Of a stretch of DNA of 64,000 bases, positions 50,901-62,734 are shown one piece after another. Within the stretch, counting starts at the first letter, position 1. Each line of letters begins with the position of its first letter. This DNA is from Hydractinia symbiolongicarpus (taxonomy: Eukaryota > Cnidaria > Hydrozoa > Anthoathecata > Hydractiniidae). A program made the translations under genes and the position numbers. Location: contig NC_079875.1 of assembly GCF_029227915.1 (NCBI RefSeq), positions 40,507,201 to 40,571,200 on the forward strand. Direction: 5' to 3'. The notes under the pieces were generated by a model. The model worked only from the letters and a program-made list of their open reading frames with translations. It ran no database searches and was not told where the DNA came from.

Positions 50901-53170
50901 ACTGGGCACTGTGGTAGCGCTTCATTTGAAAATTAAGCTAAAAAAAGTCATTTTTTAACTGTGTGACCTATCCTAGCCGTTAGCGCGCGTTGAAGAAAAA
51001 GCGACAGTTTCAAAAACTACATTTCATTGACTTTCTAACAGTGTCAGTCCCTTTGAGTTACAACGGTTGTGTCACATATTCGTACCAACATGTATTTAGC
51101 GATATTGTTCTGATATTACTAGGTTGCATCGCTTTTAACTATGAAACGATTGACTGTGGGACTTAATTGAGCTAACTTTGGACTGTGACCTGATAAATGT
51201 GATAAATGAGACAATTCGATTCTAAGAAATAACATTCTTCTTAATTTGACGAGATTGCAGAACTCAGCGATTACTTTGGGCTCTGTGGTAGCGCTTCATT
51301 TAAGGATTAAGATAAAAAAGTCATTTTTTTATTGTGGGACCAATCCTAGCCAATATCTCGCGCTAAAGAAATAGTGACAGTTTCAAAAACTACATTTCAT
51401 TGACTTTCTAACGGTGTCAGTCCGTTTGAGTTACAACGGTTGGTTCACATATTCGTACCAACATGTATTTAGCGATATTTTTCAAGTATTACCAGGTTGC
51501 ATCGCTTTTAACAATGAAACGATTGACTGTGGGACTTAATTGTGCTAACTTTGGACTGTGACCTGATAAATGTGATACATGAGACAATTGGACTCCAAGA
51601 AATAACATTCTTGTTAATTTGATGTGATTGCCGGAACTTAGCGATTACACTGGGCACTGTGGTAGCGATCCATTTAAAAATTAGGCTAAAAAAGTCATTT
51701 TTTAACTGTGTGACCTATCCTAGCCGTTAGCGCGCGTTGAAGAAAAAGCGACAGTTTCAAAAACTACATTTCATTGACTTTCTAACAGTGTCAGTCCCTT
51801 TCAGTTACAACGGTTGTGTCACATATTCGTACCAACATGTATTTAGCGATATTGTTCTGACATTACTAGGTTGCATCGCTTTTAACTATGAAACGATTGA
51901 CTGTGGGACTTAATTGAGCTAACTTTGGACTGTCACCTGATAAATGTAATAAATCAGACAATTGGACTCCAAGAAATAACATTCTTCTAAATTTGACGTG
52001 ATTGCCGGAACTCAGCGTTTACACTGGGCACTGTGATAGCGCTTCATTTAAAAATTTAGATAAATAAATCATTATTACTGTGGGACCAATCCTATTTGTT
52101 ATCGCGCGCTGAAGAAATAGCGACAGTTTCAAAAACTACAATTCATTGACTTTCTAACGTTGTCAGTCCGTTTGAGTTTTAACGGCTGTGTCACATATTC
52201 GTACCAATATGTATTTAGTGATATTTTTCTGATATTACTAGGTTGCATCGCTTTTAACAATGAAACGATTGACTGTGGGACTTAATTGAGCTAACTTTGG
52301 ACTGTGACCTGATAAATGTGATAAATGAGACAATTCGATTCTAAGAAATAACATTCTTCTTAATTTGACGAGATTGCAGAACTCAGCGATTACATTGGGC
52401 TCTGTGGTAGCGCTTCATTTAAGGATTAAGATAAAAAGTCATTTTTTTATTGTGGGACCAATCCTAGCCAATATCTCGTGCTAAAGAAATAGTGACAGTT
52501 TCAAAAACTACATTTCAATGACTTTCTAACGGTGTCAGTCCGTTTGAGTTACAACGGTTGGGTCACATATTCGTACCAACATGTATTTAGCGATATTTTT
52601 CAAGTATTACCAGGTTGCATCGCTTTTAACAATGAAACGATTGACTGTGGGACTTAATTGAGCTAACTTTGGACTGTGACCTGATAAATGTGATAAATCA
52701 GGCAATTGGACTCCAAGAAATAACATTCTTCTAAATTTGACGTGATTGCCGGAACTCAGCGATTACACTGGGCACTGTGATAGCGCTTCATTTAAAAATT
52801 AAGCTAAAAAAAGTCATTTTTTTACTGTGGGACCTATCCTAGCCGTTATCGCGCGCTGAAGAAATAGCGACAGTTTCAAAAACTACATTTCATTGACTTT
52901 CTAACGGTGTCAGACCGTTTGAGTTTTAACGGCTGTGTCACATATTCGTACCAACATGTATATAGCGATATTTTTTTGATATTACTAGGTTGCATCGCTT
53001 TTAACAATGAAACGATTGACTGTGGGACTTAATTGAGCTAACTTTGGACTGTCACCTGATAAATGTGATAAATCAGACAATTGGACTCCAAGAAATAACA
53101 TTCTTCTAAATTTGACGTGATTGCCGGAACTCAGCGATTACACTGGGCACTGTGATAGCGCTTCATTTAA
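47940..53170. repeat. HOR domain, 7-monomer period (about 2.61 kb, two copies)
   Basis: caatgaaacaattgactg occurs at 48,151 and 50,764 (2,613 bp). The variants ttactttgggctctg (about 48,658 and 51,271) and gttttaacggctgtgtc recur at the same spacing. Its composition differs from the 7-mer in the left block, so the shared period is independent. Confidence 0.88.
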
Positions 53171-54400
53171 AAATTAAGCTAAAAAAAGTCATTTTTTTAC
53201 TGTGGGACCTATCCTAGCCGTTATCGCGCGCTGAAGAAATAGCGACAGTTTCAAAAACTACATTTCATTGACTTTCTAACGGTGTCAGACCGTTTGAGTT
53301 TTAACGGCTGTGTCACATATTCGTACCAACATGTATATAGCGATATTTTTTTGATATTACTAGGTTGCATCGCTTTTAACAATGAAACGTTGACTGTGGG
53401 ACTGAATTGCACTAACTTTGGACTGTGACCTGATAAATGTGATAAATGAGACAATTCGATTCTAAGAAATAACATTCTTCTTAATTTGACGAGATTGCAG
53501 AACTCAGCGATTACATTGGGCTCTGTGGTAGCGCTTCATTTAAGGATTAAGATAAAAAGTCATTTTTTTATTGTGGGACCAATCCTAGCCAATATCTCGT
53601 GCTAAAGAAATAGTGACAGTTTCAAAAACTACATTTCAATGACTTTCTAACGGTGCCAGTCCGTTTGAGTTACAACGGTTGGGTCACATATTCGTACCAA
53701 CATGTATTTAGCGATATTTTTCAAGTATTACCAGGTTGCATCGCTTTTAACAATGAAACGATTGACTGTGGGACTTAATTGAGCTAACTTTGGACTGTCA
53801 CCTGATAAATGTGATAAATCAGACAATTGGACTCCAAGAAATAACATTCTTCTAAATTTGACGTGATTGCCGGAACTCAGCGATTACACTGGGCACTGTG
53901 ATAGCGCTTCATTTAAAAATTAAGCTAAAAAAAGTCATTTTTTTACTGTGGGACCTATCCTAGCCGTTATCGCGCGCTGAAGAAATAGCGACAGTTTCAA
54001 AAACTACATTTCATTGACTTTCTAACGGTGTCAGACCGTTTGAGTTTTAACGGCTGTGTCACATATTCGTACCAACATGTATATAGCGATATTTTTTTGA
54101 TATTACTAGGTTGCATCGCTTTTAACAATGAAACGTTGACTGTGGGACTGAATTGCACTAACTTTGGACTGTGACCTGATAAATGTGATAAATGAGACAA
54201 TTCGATTCTAAGAAATAACATTCTTCTTAATTTGACGAGATTGCAGAACTCAGCGATTACATTGGGCTCTGTGGTAGCGCTTCATTTAAGGATTAAGATA
54301 AAAAGTCATTTTTTTATTGTGGGACCAATCCTAGCCAATATCTCGTGCTAAAGAAATAGTGACAGTTTCAAAAACTACATTTCAATGACTTTCTAACGGT
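52900..54400. repeat. HOR domain, 2-monomer period (746 bp)
   Basis: Two near-identical dimers. cagaccgtttgagttttaacgg occurs near 53,286 and 54,032, with a related half copy near 52,912. It overlaps the end of the 7-mer domain, consistent with a later local duplication. Confidence 0.82.
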
Positions 54401-55559
54401 GTCAGTCCGTTTGAGTTACAACGGTTGGGTCACATATTCGTACCAACATGTATTTAGCGATATTTTTCAAGTATTACCAGGTTGCATCGCTTTTAACAAT
54501 GAAACGATTGACTGTGGGACTTAATTGAGCTAACTTTGGACTGTGACCTGATAAATGTGATACATGAGACAATTGGACTCCAAGAAATAACATTCTTGTT
54601 AATTTGATGTGATTGCCGGAACTTAGCGGTTACACTGGGCACTGTGGTAGCGATTCATTTAAAAATTAGGCTAAAAAAAGTCATTTTTTAACTGTGTGAC
54701 CTATCCTAGCCGTTAGCGCGCGTTGAAGAAAAAGCGACAGTTTCAAAAACTACATTTCATTGACTTTCTAACAGTGTCAGTCCCTTTGAGTTACAACGGT
54801 TGTGTCACATATTCGTACCAACATGTATTTAGCGATATTGTTCTGATATTACTAGGTTGCATCGCTTTTAACGATGAAACGATTGACTGTGGGACTTAAT
54901 TGAGCTAACTTTGGACTGTCACCTGATAAATGTAATAAATCAGACAATTGGACTCCAAGAAATAACATTCTTCTAAATTTGACGTGATTGCCGGAACTCA
55001 GCGTTTACACTGGGCACTGTGATAGCGCTTCATTTAAAAATTTAGATAAATAAATCATTATTACTGTGGGACCAATCCTATTTGTTATCGCGCGCTGAAG
55101 AAATAGCGACAGTTTCAAAAACTACAATTCATTGACTTTCTAACGGTGTCAGTCCGTTTGAGTTACAACGGTTGGGTCACATATTCGTACCAATATGTAT
55201 TTAGTGATATTTTTCTGATATTACTAGGTTGCATCGCTTTTAACAATGAAACGATTGACTGTGGGACTTAATTGAGCTAACTTTGGACTGTGACCTGATA
55301 AATGTGATAAATGAGACAATTGGACTCCAAGAAATAACATTCTTGTTAATTTGATGTGATTGCCAGAACTCAGCGATTACACTGGGCACTGTGATAGCGC
55401 TTCATTTAAAAATTAAGCTAAAAAAAGTCATTTTTTTACTGTGTGACCTATCCTAGCTGTTAGCGCGCGTTGAAGAAAAAGCGACAGTTTCAAAAACTAC
55501 ATTTCATTGACTTTCTAACAGTGTCAGTCCCTTTGAGTTACAACGGTTGGGTCACATAT

Positions 55560-56280
55560 TCGTACCAACATGTATTTAGCGATATTTTTCTGATATTACT
55601 AGGTTGCATCGCTTTTAACAATGAAACGGTTGACTGTGGGACTTAATTGAGCTAACCTTGGACTTTCACCTGATAAATGTGATAAATCAGACAATTGGAC
55701 TCCAAGAAATAACATTCTTCTAAATTTGACGTGATTGCCGGAACTCGGCGTTTACACTGGGCACTGTGATAGCGCTTCATTTTAAAAATTAAGCTAAAAA
55801 AAGTCATTTTTTTACTGTGGGACCTATCCTAGCCGTTAGCGCGCGTTGAAGAAATAGCGACAGTTTCAAAAACTACAATTCATTGACTTTCTAACAGTGT
55901 CAGTCCCTTTGAGTTACAACGGTTGGGTCACATATTCGTACCAACATGTATTTAGCGATATTTTTCTGATATTACTAGGTTGCATCGCTTTTAACAATGA
56001 AACGGTTGACTGTGGGACTTAATTGAGCTAACCTTGGACTTTCACCTGATAAATGTGATAAATCAGACAATTGGACTCCAAGAAATAACATTCTTCTAAA
56101 TTTGACGTGATTGCCGGAACTCGGCGTTTACACTGGGCACTGTGATAGCGCTTCATTTTAAAAATTAAGCTAAAAAAAGTCATTTTTTTACTGTGGGACC
56201 TATCCTAGCCGTTAGCGCGCGTTGAAGAAATAGCGACAGTTTCAAAAACTACAATTCATTGACTTTCTAACGGTGTCAGT
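55560..56280. repeat. Single-monomer tandem duplication
   Basis: Two adjacent monomers share the private variants atgaaacggttgactg (55,621 and 55,997), gctaaccttggactttcacc and ggaactcggcg. Confidence 0.85.
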
Positions 56281-59200
56281 CCCTTTGAGTTACAACGGTT
56301 GGGTCACATATTCGTACCAACTTGTATTTAGCGAAATTTTTCTGACATTAGTAGGTTGCATCGCTTTTAACAATGAAACGATTGACTGTGGGACTTAATT
56401 GAGCTAACTTTGGACTGTGACCTGATAAATGTGATAAATGAGACAATTGGACTCCAAGAAATAACATTCTTGTTAATTTGATGTGATTGCCAGAACTCAG
56501 CGATTACACTGGGCACTGTGGTAGCGCTTCATTTGAAAATTAAGCTAAAAAAAGTCATTTTTTTACTGTGGGACCTATCCTAGCCGTTAGCGCGCGTTGA
56601 AGAAAAAGCGACAGTTTCAAAAACTACATTTCATTGACTTTCTAACAGTGTCAGTCCCTTTGAGTTACAACGGTTGGGTCACATATTCGTACCAACTTGT
56701 ATTTAGCGAAATTTTTCTGACATTACTAGGTTGCATCGTTTTTAACAATGAAACGATTGACTGTGGGACTTAATTGAGCTAACTTTGGACTGTCACCTGA
56801 TGAATGTGATAAATCAGACAATTGGACTCCAAGAAATAACATTCTTCTAAATTTGACGTGATTGCCGGATCTCAGCGATTACACTGGGCGCTGTGGTAGC
56901 GCTTCATTTAAAACTTAGATAAATAAATCATTATTATTGTGGGACCAATCCTATTTGTTATCACGCGCTGAAGAAATAGCGACAGTTTCAAAAACTACAA
57001 TTCATTGACTGTCTAACGGTGTCAGTCCGTTTGAGTTACAACGGTTGGGTCACATATTCGTACCAATATGTATTTAGTGATATTTTTCTGATATTACTAG
57101 GTTGCATCGCTTTTGACAATGAAACGATTGACTGTGGGACTTAATTGAGCTAACTTTGGACTGTGACCTGATAAATGTGATAAATGAGACAATTGGACTC
57201 CAAGAAATAACATTCTTGTTAATTTGATGTGATTGCCAGAACTCAGCGGTTACACTGGGCACTGTGGTAGCGCTTCATTTGAAAATTAAGCTAAAAAAAG
57301 TCATTTTTTTACTGTGGGACCTATCCTAGCCGTTAGCGCGCGTTGAAGAAAAAGCGACAGTTTCAAAAACTACATTTCATTGACTTTCTAACAGTGTCAG
57401 TCCCTTTGAGTTACAACGGTTGGGTCACATATTCGTACCAACATGTATTTAGCGATATTTTTCTGATATTACTAGGTTGCATCGCTTTTAACAATGAAAC
57501 GATTGACTGTGGGACTTAATTGAGCTAACTTTGGACTTTCACCTGATAAATGTGATAAATCAGACAATTGGACTCCAAGAAATAACATTCTTCTAAATTT
57601 GACGTGATTGCCGGAACTCAGCGATTACACTGGGCACTGTGATAGCGCTTCATTTAAAAATTAAGCTAAAAAAAGTCATTTTTTTACTGTGGGACCTATC
57701 CTAGCCGTTATCGCGCGCTGAAGAAATAGCGACAGTTTCAAAAACTACATTTCATTGGCTTTCTAACGGTGTCAGTCCGTTTGAGTTACAACTGTTGGGT
57801 CACATATTCGTACCAACATGTATTTAGCGATATTTTTTTGATATTACTAGGTTGCATCGCTTTTAACAATGAAACGTTGACTGTGGGACTTAATTGCACT
57901 AACTTTGGATTGTGACCTGATAAATGCGATAAAGGAGACAATTGGCCTCCAAGAAAAAACATTCTTCTTAATTTGACATGATTGCCGAAACTCAGCGATT
58001 ACACTGGGCTCTGTGCTAGCGCTTCATTTAAAAATTTAGATAATGAAATCATTATTACTGTGGGACCAATCCTATTTGTTATCGCGCGCTGAAGAAATAG
58101 CGACAGTTTCAAAAACTACAATTCATTGACTTTCTAACGGTGTCAGTCCGTTTGAGTTACAACGGTTGGGTCACATATTCGTACCAATATGTATTTAGTG
58201 ATATTTTTCTGATATTACTAGGTTGCATCGCTTTTAACAATGAAACGATTGACTGTGGGACTTAATTGAGCTAACTTTGGACTGTGACCTGATAAATGTG
58301 ATAAATGAGACAATTGGACTCCAAGAAATAACATTCTTGTTAATTTGATGTGATTGCCAGAACTCAGCGATTACACTGGGCACTGTGGTAGCGCTTCATT
58401 TGAAAATTAAGCTAAAAAAAGTCATTTTTTTACTGTGGGACCTATCCTAGCCGTTAGCGCGCGTTGAAGAAAAAGCGACAGTTTCAAAAACTACATTTCA
58501 TTGACTTTCTAACAGTGTCAGTCCCTTTGAGTTACAACGGTTGGGTCACATATTCGTACCAACCTGTATTTAGCGATATTGTTCTGATATTACTAGGTTG
58601 CATCGCTTTTAACAATGAAACGATTGACTGTGGGACTTAATTGAGCTAACTTTGGACTGTCACCTGATAATTGTGATAAATCAGACAATTGGACTCCAAG
58701 AAATAACATTCTTCTAAATTTGACGTGATTGCCGGAACTCAGCGATTACACTGGGCACTGTGATAGCGCTTCATTTAAAAATTAAGCTAAAAAAAGTGAT
58801 TTTTTTACTGTGTGACCTATCCTAGCCGTTAGCGCGCGTTGAAGAAAAAGCGACAGTTTCAAAAACTACATTTCATTGACTTTCTAACAGTGTCAGTCCC
58901 TTTGAGTTACAACGGTTGGGTCACATATTCGTACCAACATGTATTTAGCGATATTTTTCTGATATTACTAGGTTGCATCGCTTTTAACAATGAAACGATT
59001 GATTGTGGGACTTAATTGAGCTAACTTTGGACTTTCACCTGAGAAATGTGATAAATCAGACAATTGGACTCCAAGAAATAACATTCTTCTAAATTTGACG
59101 TGATTGCCGGAACTCAGCGTTTACACTGGGCACTGTGATAGCGCTTCATTTTAAAAATTAAGCTAAAAAAAGTCATTTTTTTACTGTGGGACCTATCCTA

Positions 59201-59950
59201 GCCGTTAGCGCGCGTTGAAGAAATAGCGACAGTTTCAAAAACTACATTTCATTGACTTTCTAACGGTGTCAGTCCCTTTGAGTTACAACGGTTGGGTCAC
59301 ATATTCGTACCAACTTGTATTTAGCGAAATTTTTCTGACATTACTAGGTTGCATCGCTTTTAACAATGAAACGATTGACTGTGGGACTTAATTGAGCTAA
59401 CTTTGGACTGTGACCTGATAAATGTGATAAATGAGACAATTGGACTCCAAGAAATAACATTCTTGTTAATTTGATGTGATTGCCAGAACTCAGCGATTAC
59501 ACTGGGCATTGTGGTAGCTCTTCATTTGAAAATTAAGCTAAAAAAAGTCATTTTTTTACTGTGGGACCTATCCTAGCCGTTAGCGCGCGTTGAAGAAAAA
59601 GCGACAGTTTCAAAAACTACATTTCATTGACTTTCTAACAGTGTCAGTCCCTTTGAGTTACAACGGTTGGGTCACATATTCGTACCAACTTGTATTTAGC
59701 GAAATTTTTCTGACATTACTAGGTTGCATCGCTTTTAACAATGAAACGATTGACTGTGGGACTTAATTGAGCTAACTTTGGACTGTCACCTGATAAATGT
59801 GATAAATCAGACAATTGGACTCCAAGAAATAACATTCTTCTAAATTTGACGTGATTGCCGGATCTCAGCGATTACACTGGGCGCTGTGGTAGCGCTTCAT
59901 TTAAAACTTAGATAAATAAATCATTATTACTGTGGGACCAATCCTATTTG
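56250..59950. repeat. HOR domain, 8-monomer period (2,993 bp)
   Basis: A pair of monomers with cttgtatttagcgaaattt occurs at 56,321 and 56,697 and again at 59,314 and 59,689, both 2,993 bp apart. The second copy continues to at least 60,300, with ttttgacaatgaaacg at about 57,111 and 60,104. Confidence 0.86.
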
Positions 59951-62565
59951 TTATCGCGCGCTGAAGAAATAGCGACAGTTTCAAAAACTACAATTCATTG
60001 ACTTTCTAACGGTGTCAGTCCGTTTGAGTTACAACGGTTGGGTCACATATTCATACCAATATGTATTTAGTGACATTTTTCTGATATTACTAGGTTGCAT
60101 CGCTTTTGACAATGAAACGATTGACTGTGGGACTTAATTGAGCTAACTTTGGACTGTGACCTGATAAATGTGATAAATCAGACAATTGGACTCCAAGAAA
60201 TAACATTCTTGTTAATTTGATGTGATTGCCAGAACTCAGCGATTACACTGGGCACTGTGGTAGCGCTTCATTTGAAAATTAAGCTAAAAAAAGTCATTTT
60301 TTTACTGTGGGACCTATCCTAGCCGTTAGCGCGCGTTGAAGAAAAAGCGACAGTTTCAAAAAACTACATTTCATTGACTTTCTAACAGTGTCAGTCCCTT
60401 TGAGTCACAACGGTTGGGTCACATATTCGTACCAACATGTATTTAGCGATATTGTTCTGATATTACTAGGTTGCGTCGCTTTTAACAATGAAACGAATGA
60501 CTGTGGGACTTAATTGAGCTAACTTTGGACTGTGACCTGATAAATGGGATAAATGAGACAATTGGACTCCAAGAAATAACATTCTTGTTAATTTGATGTG
60601 ATTGCCGGAACTGAGCGATTACACTGGGCACTGTGGTAGCGCTTCATTTAAAAATTAAGCTAAAAAAAGTCATTTTTTTTCTGTGGGACCTATCCTAGCC
60701 GTTATCGCGCGCTGAAGAAATAGCGACAGTTTCAAAAACTACATTTCATTGGCTTTCTAACGGTGTCAGTCCGTTTGAGTTACAACGGTTGGGTCACATA
60801 TTCGTACCAACATGTATTTAGCGATATTTTTCTGATATTACTAGGTTGCATCGCTTTTAACAATGAAACGATTGACTGTGGGACTTAATTGAGCTAACTT
60901 TGGACTTTCACCTGATAAATGTGATAAATCAGACAATTGGACTCCAAGAAATAACATTCTTCTAAATTTGACGTGATTGCCGGAACTCAGCGATTACACT
61001 GGGCACTGTGATAGCGCTTCATTTAAAAATTAAGCTAAAAAAAGTCATTTTTTTACTGTGGGACCTATCCTAGCCGTTATCGCGCGCTGAAGAAATAGCG
61101 ACAGTTTCAAAAACTACATTTCATTGGCTTTCTAACGGTGTCAGTCCGTTTGAGTTACAACGGTTGGGTCACATATTCGTACCAACATGTATTTAGCGAT
61201 ATTTTTTTGATATTACTAGGTTGCATCGCTTTTAACAATGAAACGTTGACTGTGGGACATAATTGTACTAACTTTGGACTGTGACCTGATAAATGCGATA
61301 AAGGAGACAATTGGACTCCAAGAAAAAACATTCTTCTTAATTTGACATGATTGCCGAAACTCAGCGATTACACTGGGCTCTGTGGTAGCGCTTCATTTAA
61401 GAGTTTAGATAAATAAGTCATACTTTACTGTGGGACCAATCCTATCCGTTATCGCGCGCTGAAGAAATAGCGAAGTTTTAAAAACTAAATTTCATAGACT
61501 TTCTAGCGGTGTCAGTCCGTTTTAGTTACAACGGTTTGGTCACATATTCGTACCAACATGTATTTAAAAATATTTTTCTGATATTACTAGGCTGCATCGC
61601 TTTTAACAATGAAACGATTGACTGTGGGACTTAATTGAGCTAACTTTGGACTGTGACCTGATAAATGGGATAAATGAGACAATTGGACTCTAAGAAATAA
61701 CATTCTTGTTAATTTGATGTGATTGCCGGAACTCAGCGATTACACTGGGCACTGTGGTAGCGCTTCATTTAAAAATTAAGCTAAAAAAAGTCATTTTTTT
61801 ATTGTGGGACCAATCCTAGACATTATCGCGCGCTGAGCAAATAGCGAAAGTTTCAAAAACTACATTTCATTGACTTTCTAAAGGTGTCAGTCCGTTGGAG
61901 TTACAACGGTTGGGTCACATATTCGTACCAACATGTGTTTAGCGATATTTTTCTGATATTACTTGGTTGCATCGCTTTTAACAATGAAACGATTGACTGT
62001 GGGACTAAATGGAGCTAACTTTGGACTGTGACCTGATAAATGTCATAAATGAGACAATTGGACTCCAAGAAATAACATTCTTGTTAATTTGATGTGATTG
62101 CCGGAACTCAGCGATTACACTGGGCACTGTGGTAGCGCTTCATTTGAAAATTAAGCTAAAAAAAGTCATTTTTTTACTGTGGGACCTATCCTAGCCGTTA
62201 GCGCGCGTTGAAGAAAAATTGACAGTTTCAAAAACTACATTTCATTGACTTTCTAACAGTGTCAGTCCCTTTGAGTTACAACGGTTGGGTCACATATTCG
62301 TACCAACTTGTATTTAGCGATATTGTTCTGATATTACTAGGTTGCATCGCTTTTAACTATGAAACGATTGACTGTGGGACTTAATTGAGCTAACTTTGGA
62401 CTTTCACCTGATAAATGTGATAAATCAGACAATTGGACTCCAAGAAATAACATTCTTCTAAATTTGACGTGATTGCCGGAACTCAGCGTTTACACTGGGC
62501 ACTGTGATAGCGCTTCATTTAAAAATTAAGCTAAAAAAAGTCATTTTTTTACTGTGGGACCTATC

Positions 62566-62580
62566 TTTTCTTTTCTTTTC
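62566..62580 (-). repeat. Pentameric microsatellite tail of the retrotransposon
   Basis: Three tandem ttttc units on the plus strand (gaaaa on the element strand), directly at the satellite junction. They mark the 3' terminus where reverse transcription would have started. Confidence 0.75.
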
Positions 62581-62734
62581 AATTTATTTAAAGTCGATTA
62601 TTCACATATTTACAATAGTTTCCAAAAAAAAAGTAATTAAGAAAACTAATCTAAATCGACTAAATTTTTTTTTATGTTTACAATTAAATAAAATCATTTT
62701 TTTTATATATATAAACAATAATAACAACAAAGTT

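Larger units (their letters stand above)
46084..62565. repeat. Satellite array, right block (about 373-bp monomers)
   Basis: About 44 monomers of the same family, continuing in phase from the left side of the large transposon. HOR domains of 7, 2, 1 and 8 monomers are recognisable (separate entries). A monomer type with tttagataaataaatcattattactg, rarer to the left, is common here and is the type the transposon entered. No genes; identical 74-codon minus-strand frames at 46,904, 53,251 and 53,997 are copies of one monomer pair. The block ends in mid-monomer (cctatc) where the retrotransposon begins. Confidence 0.97.
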
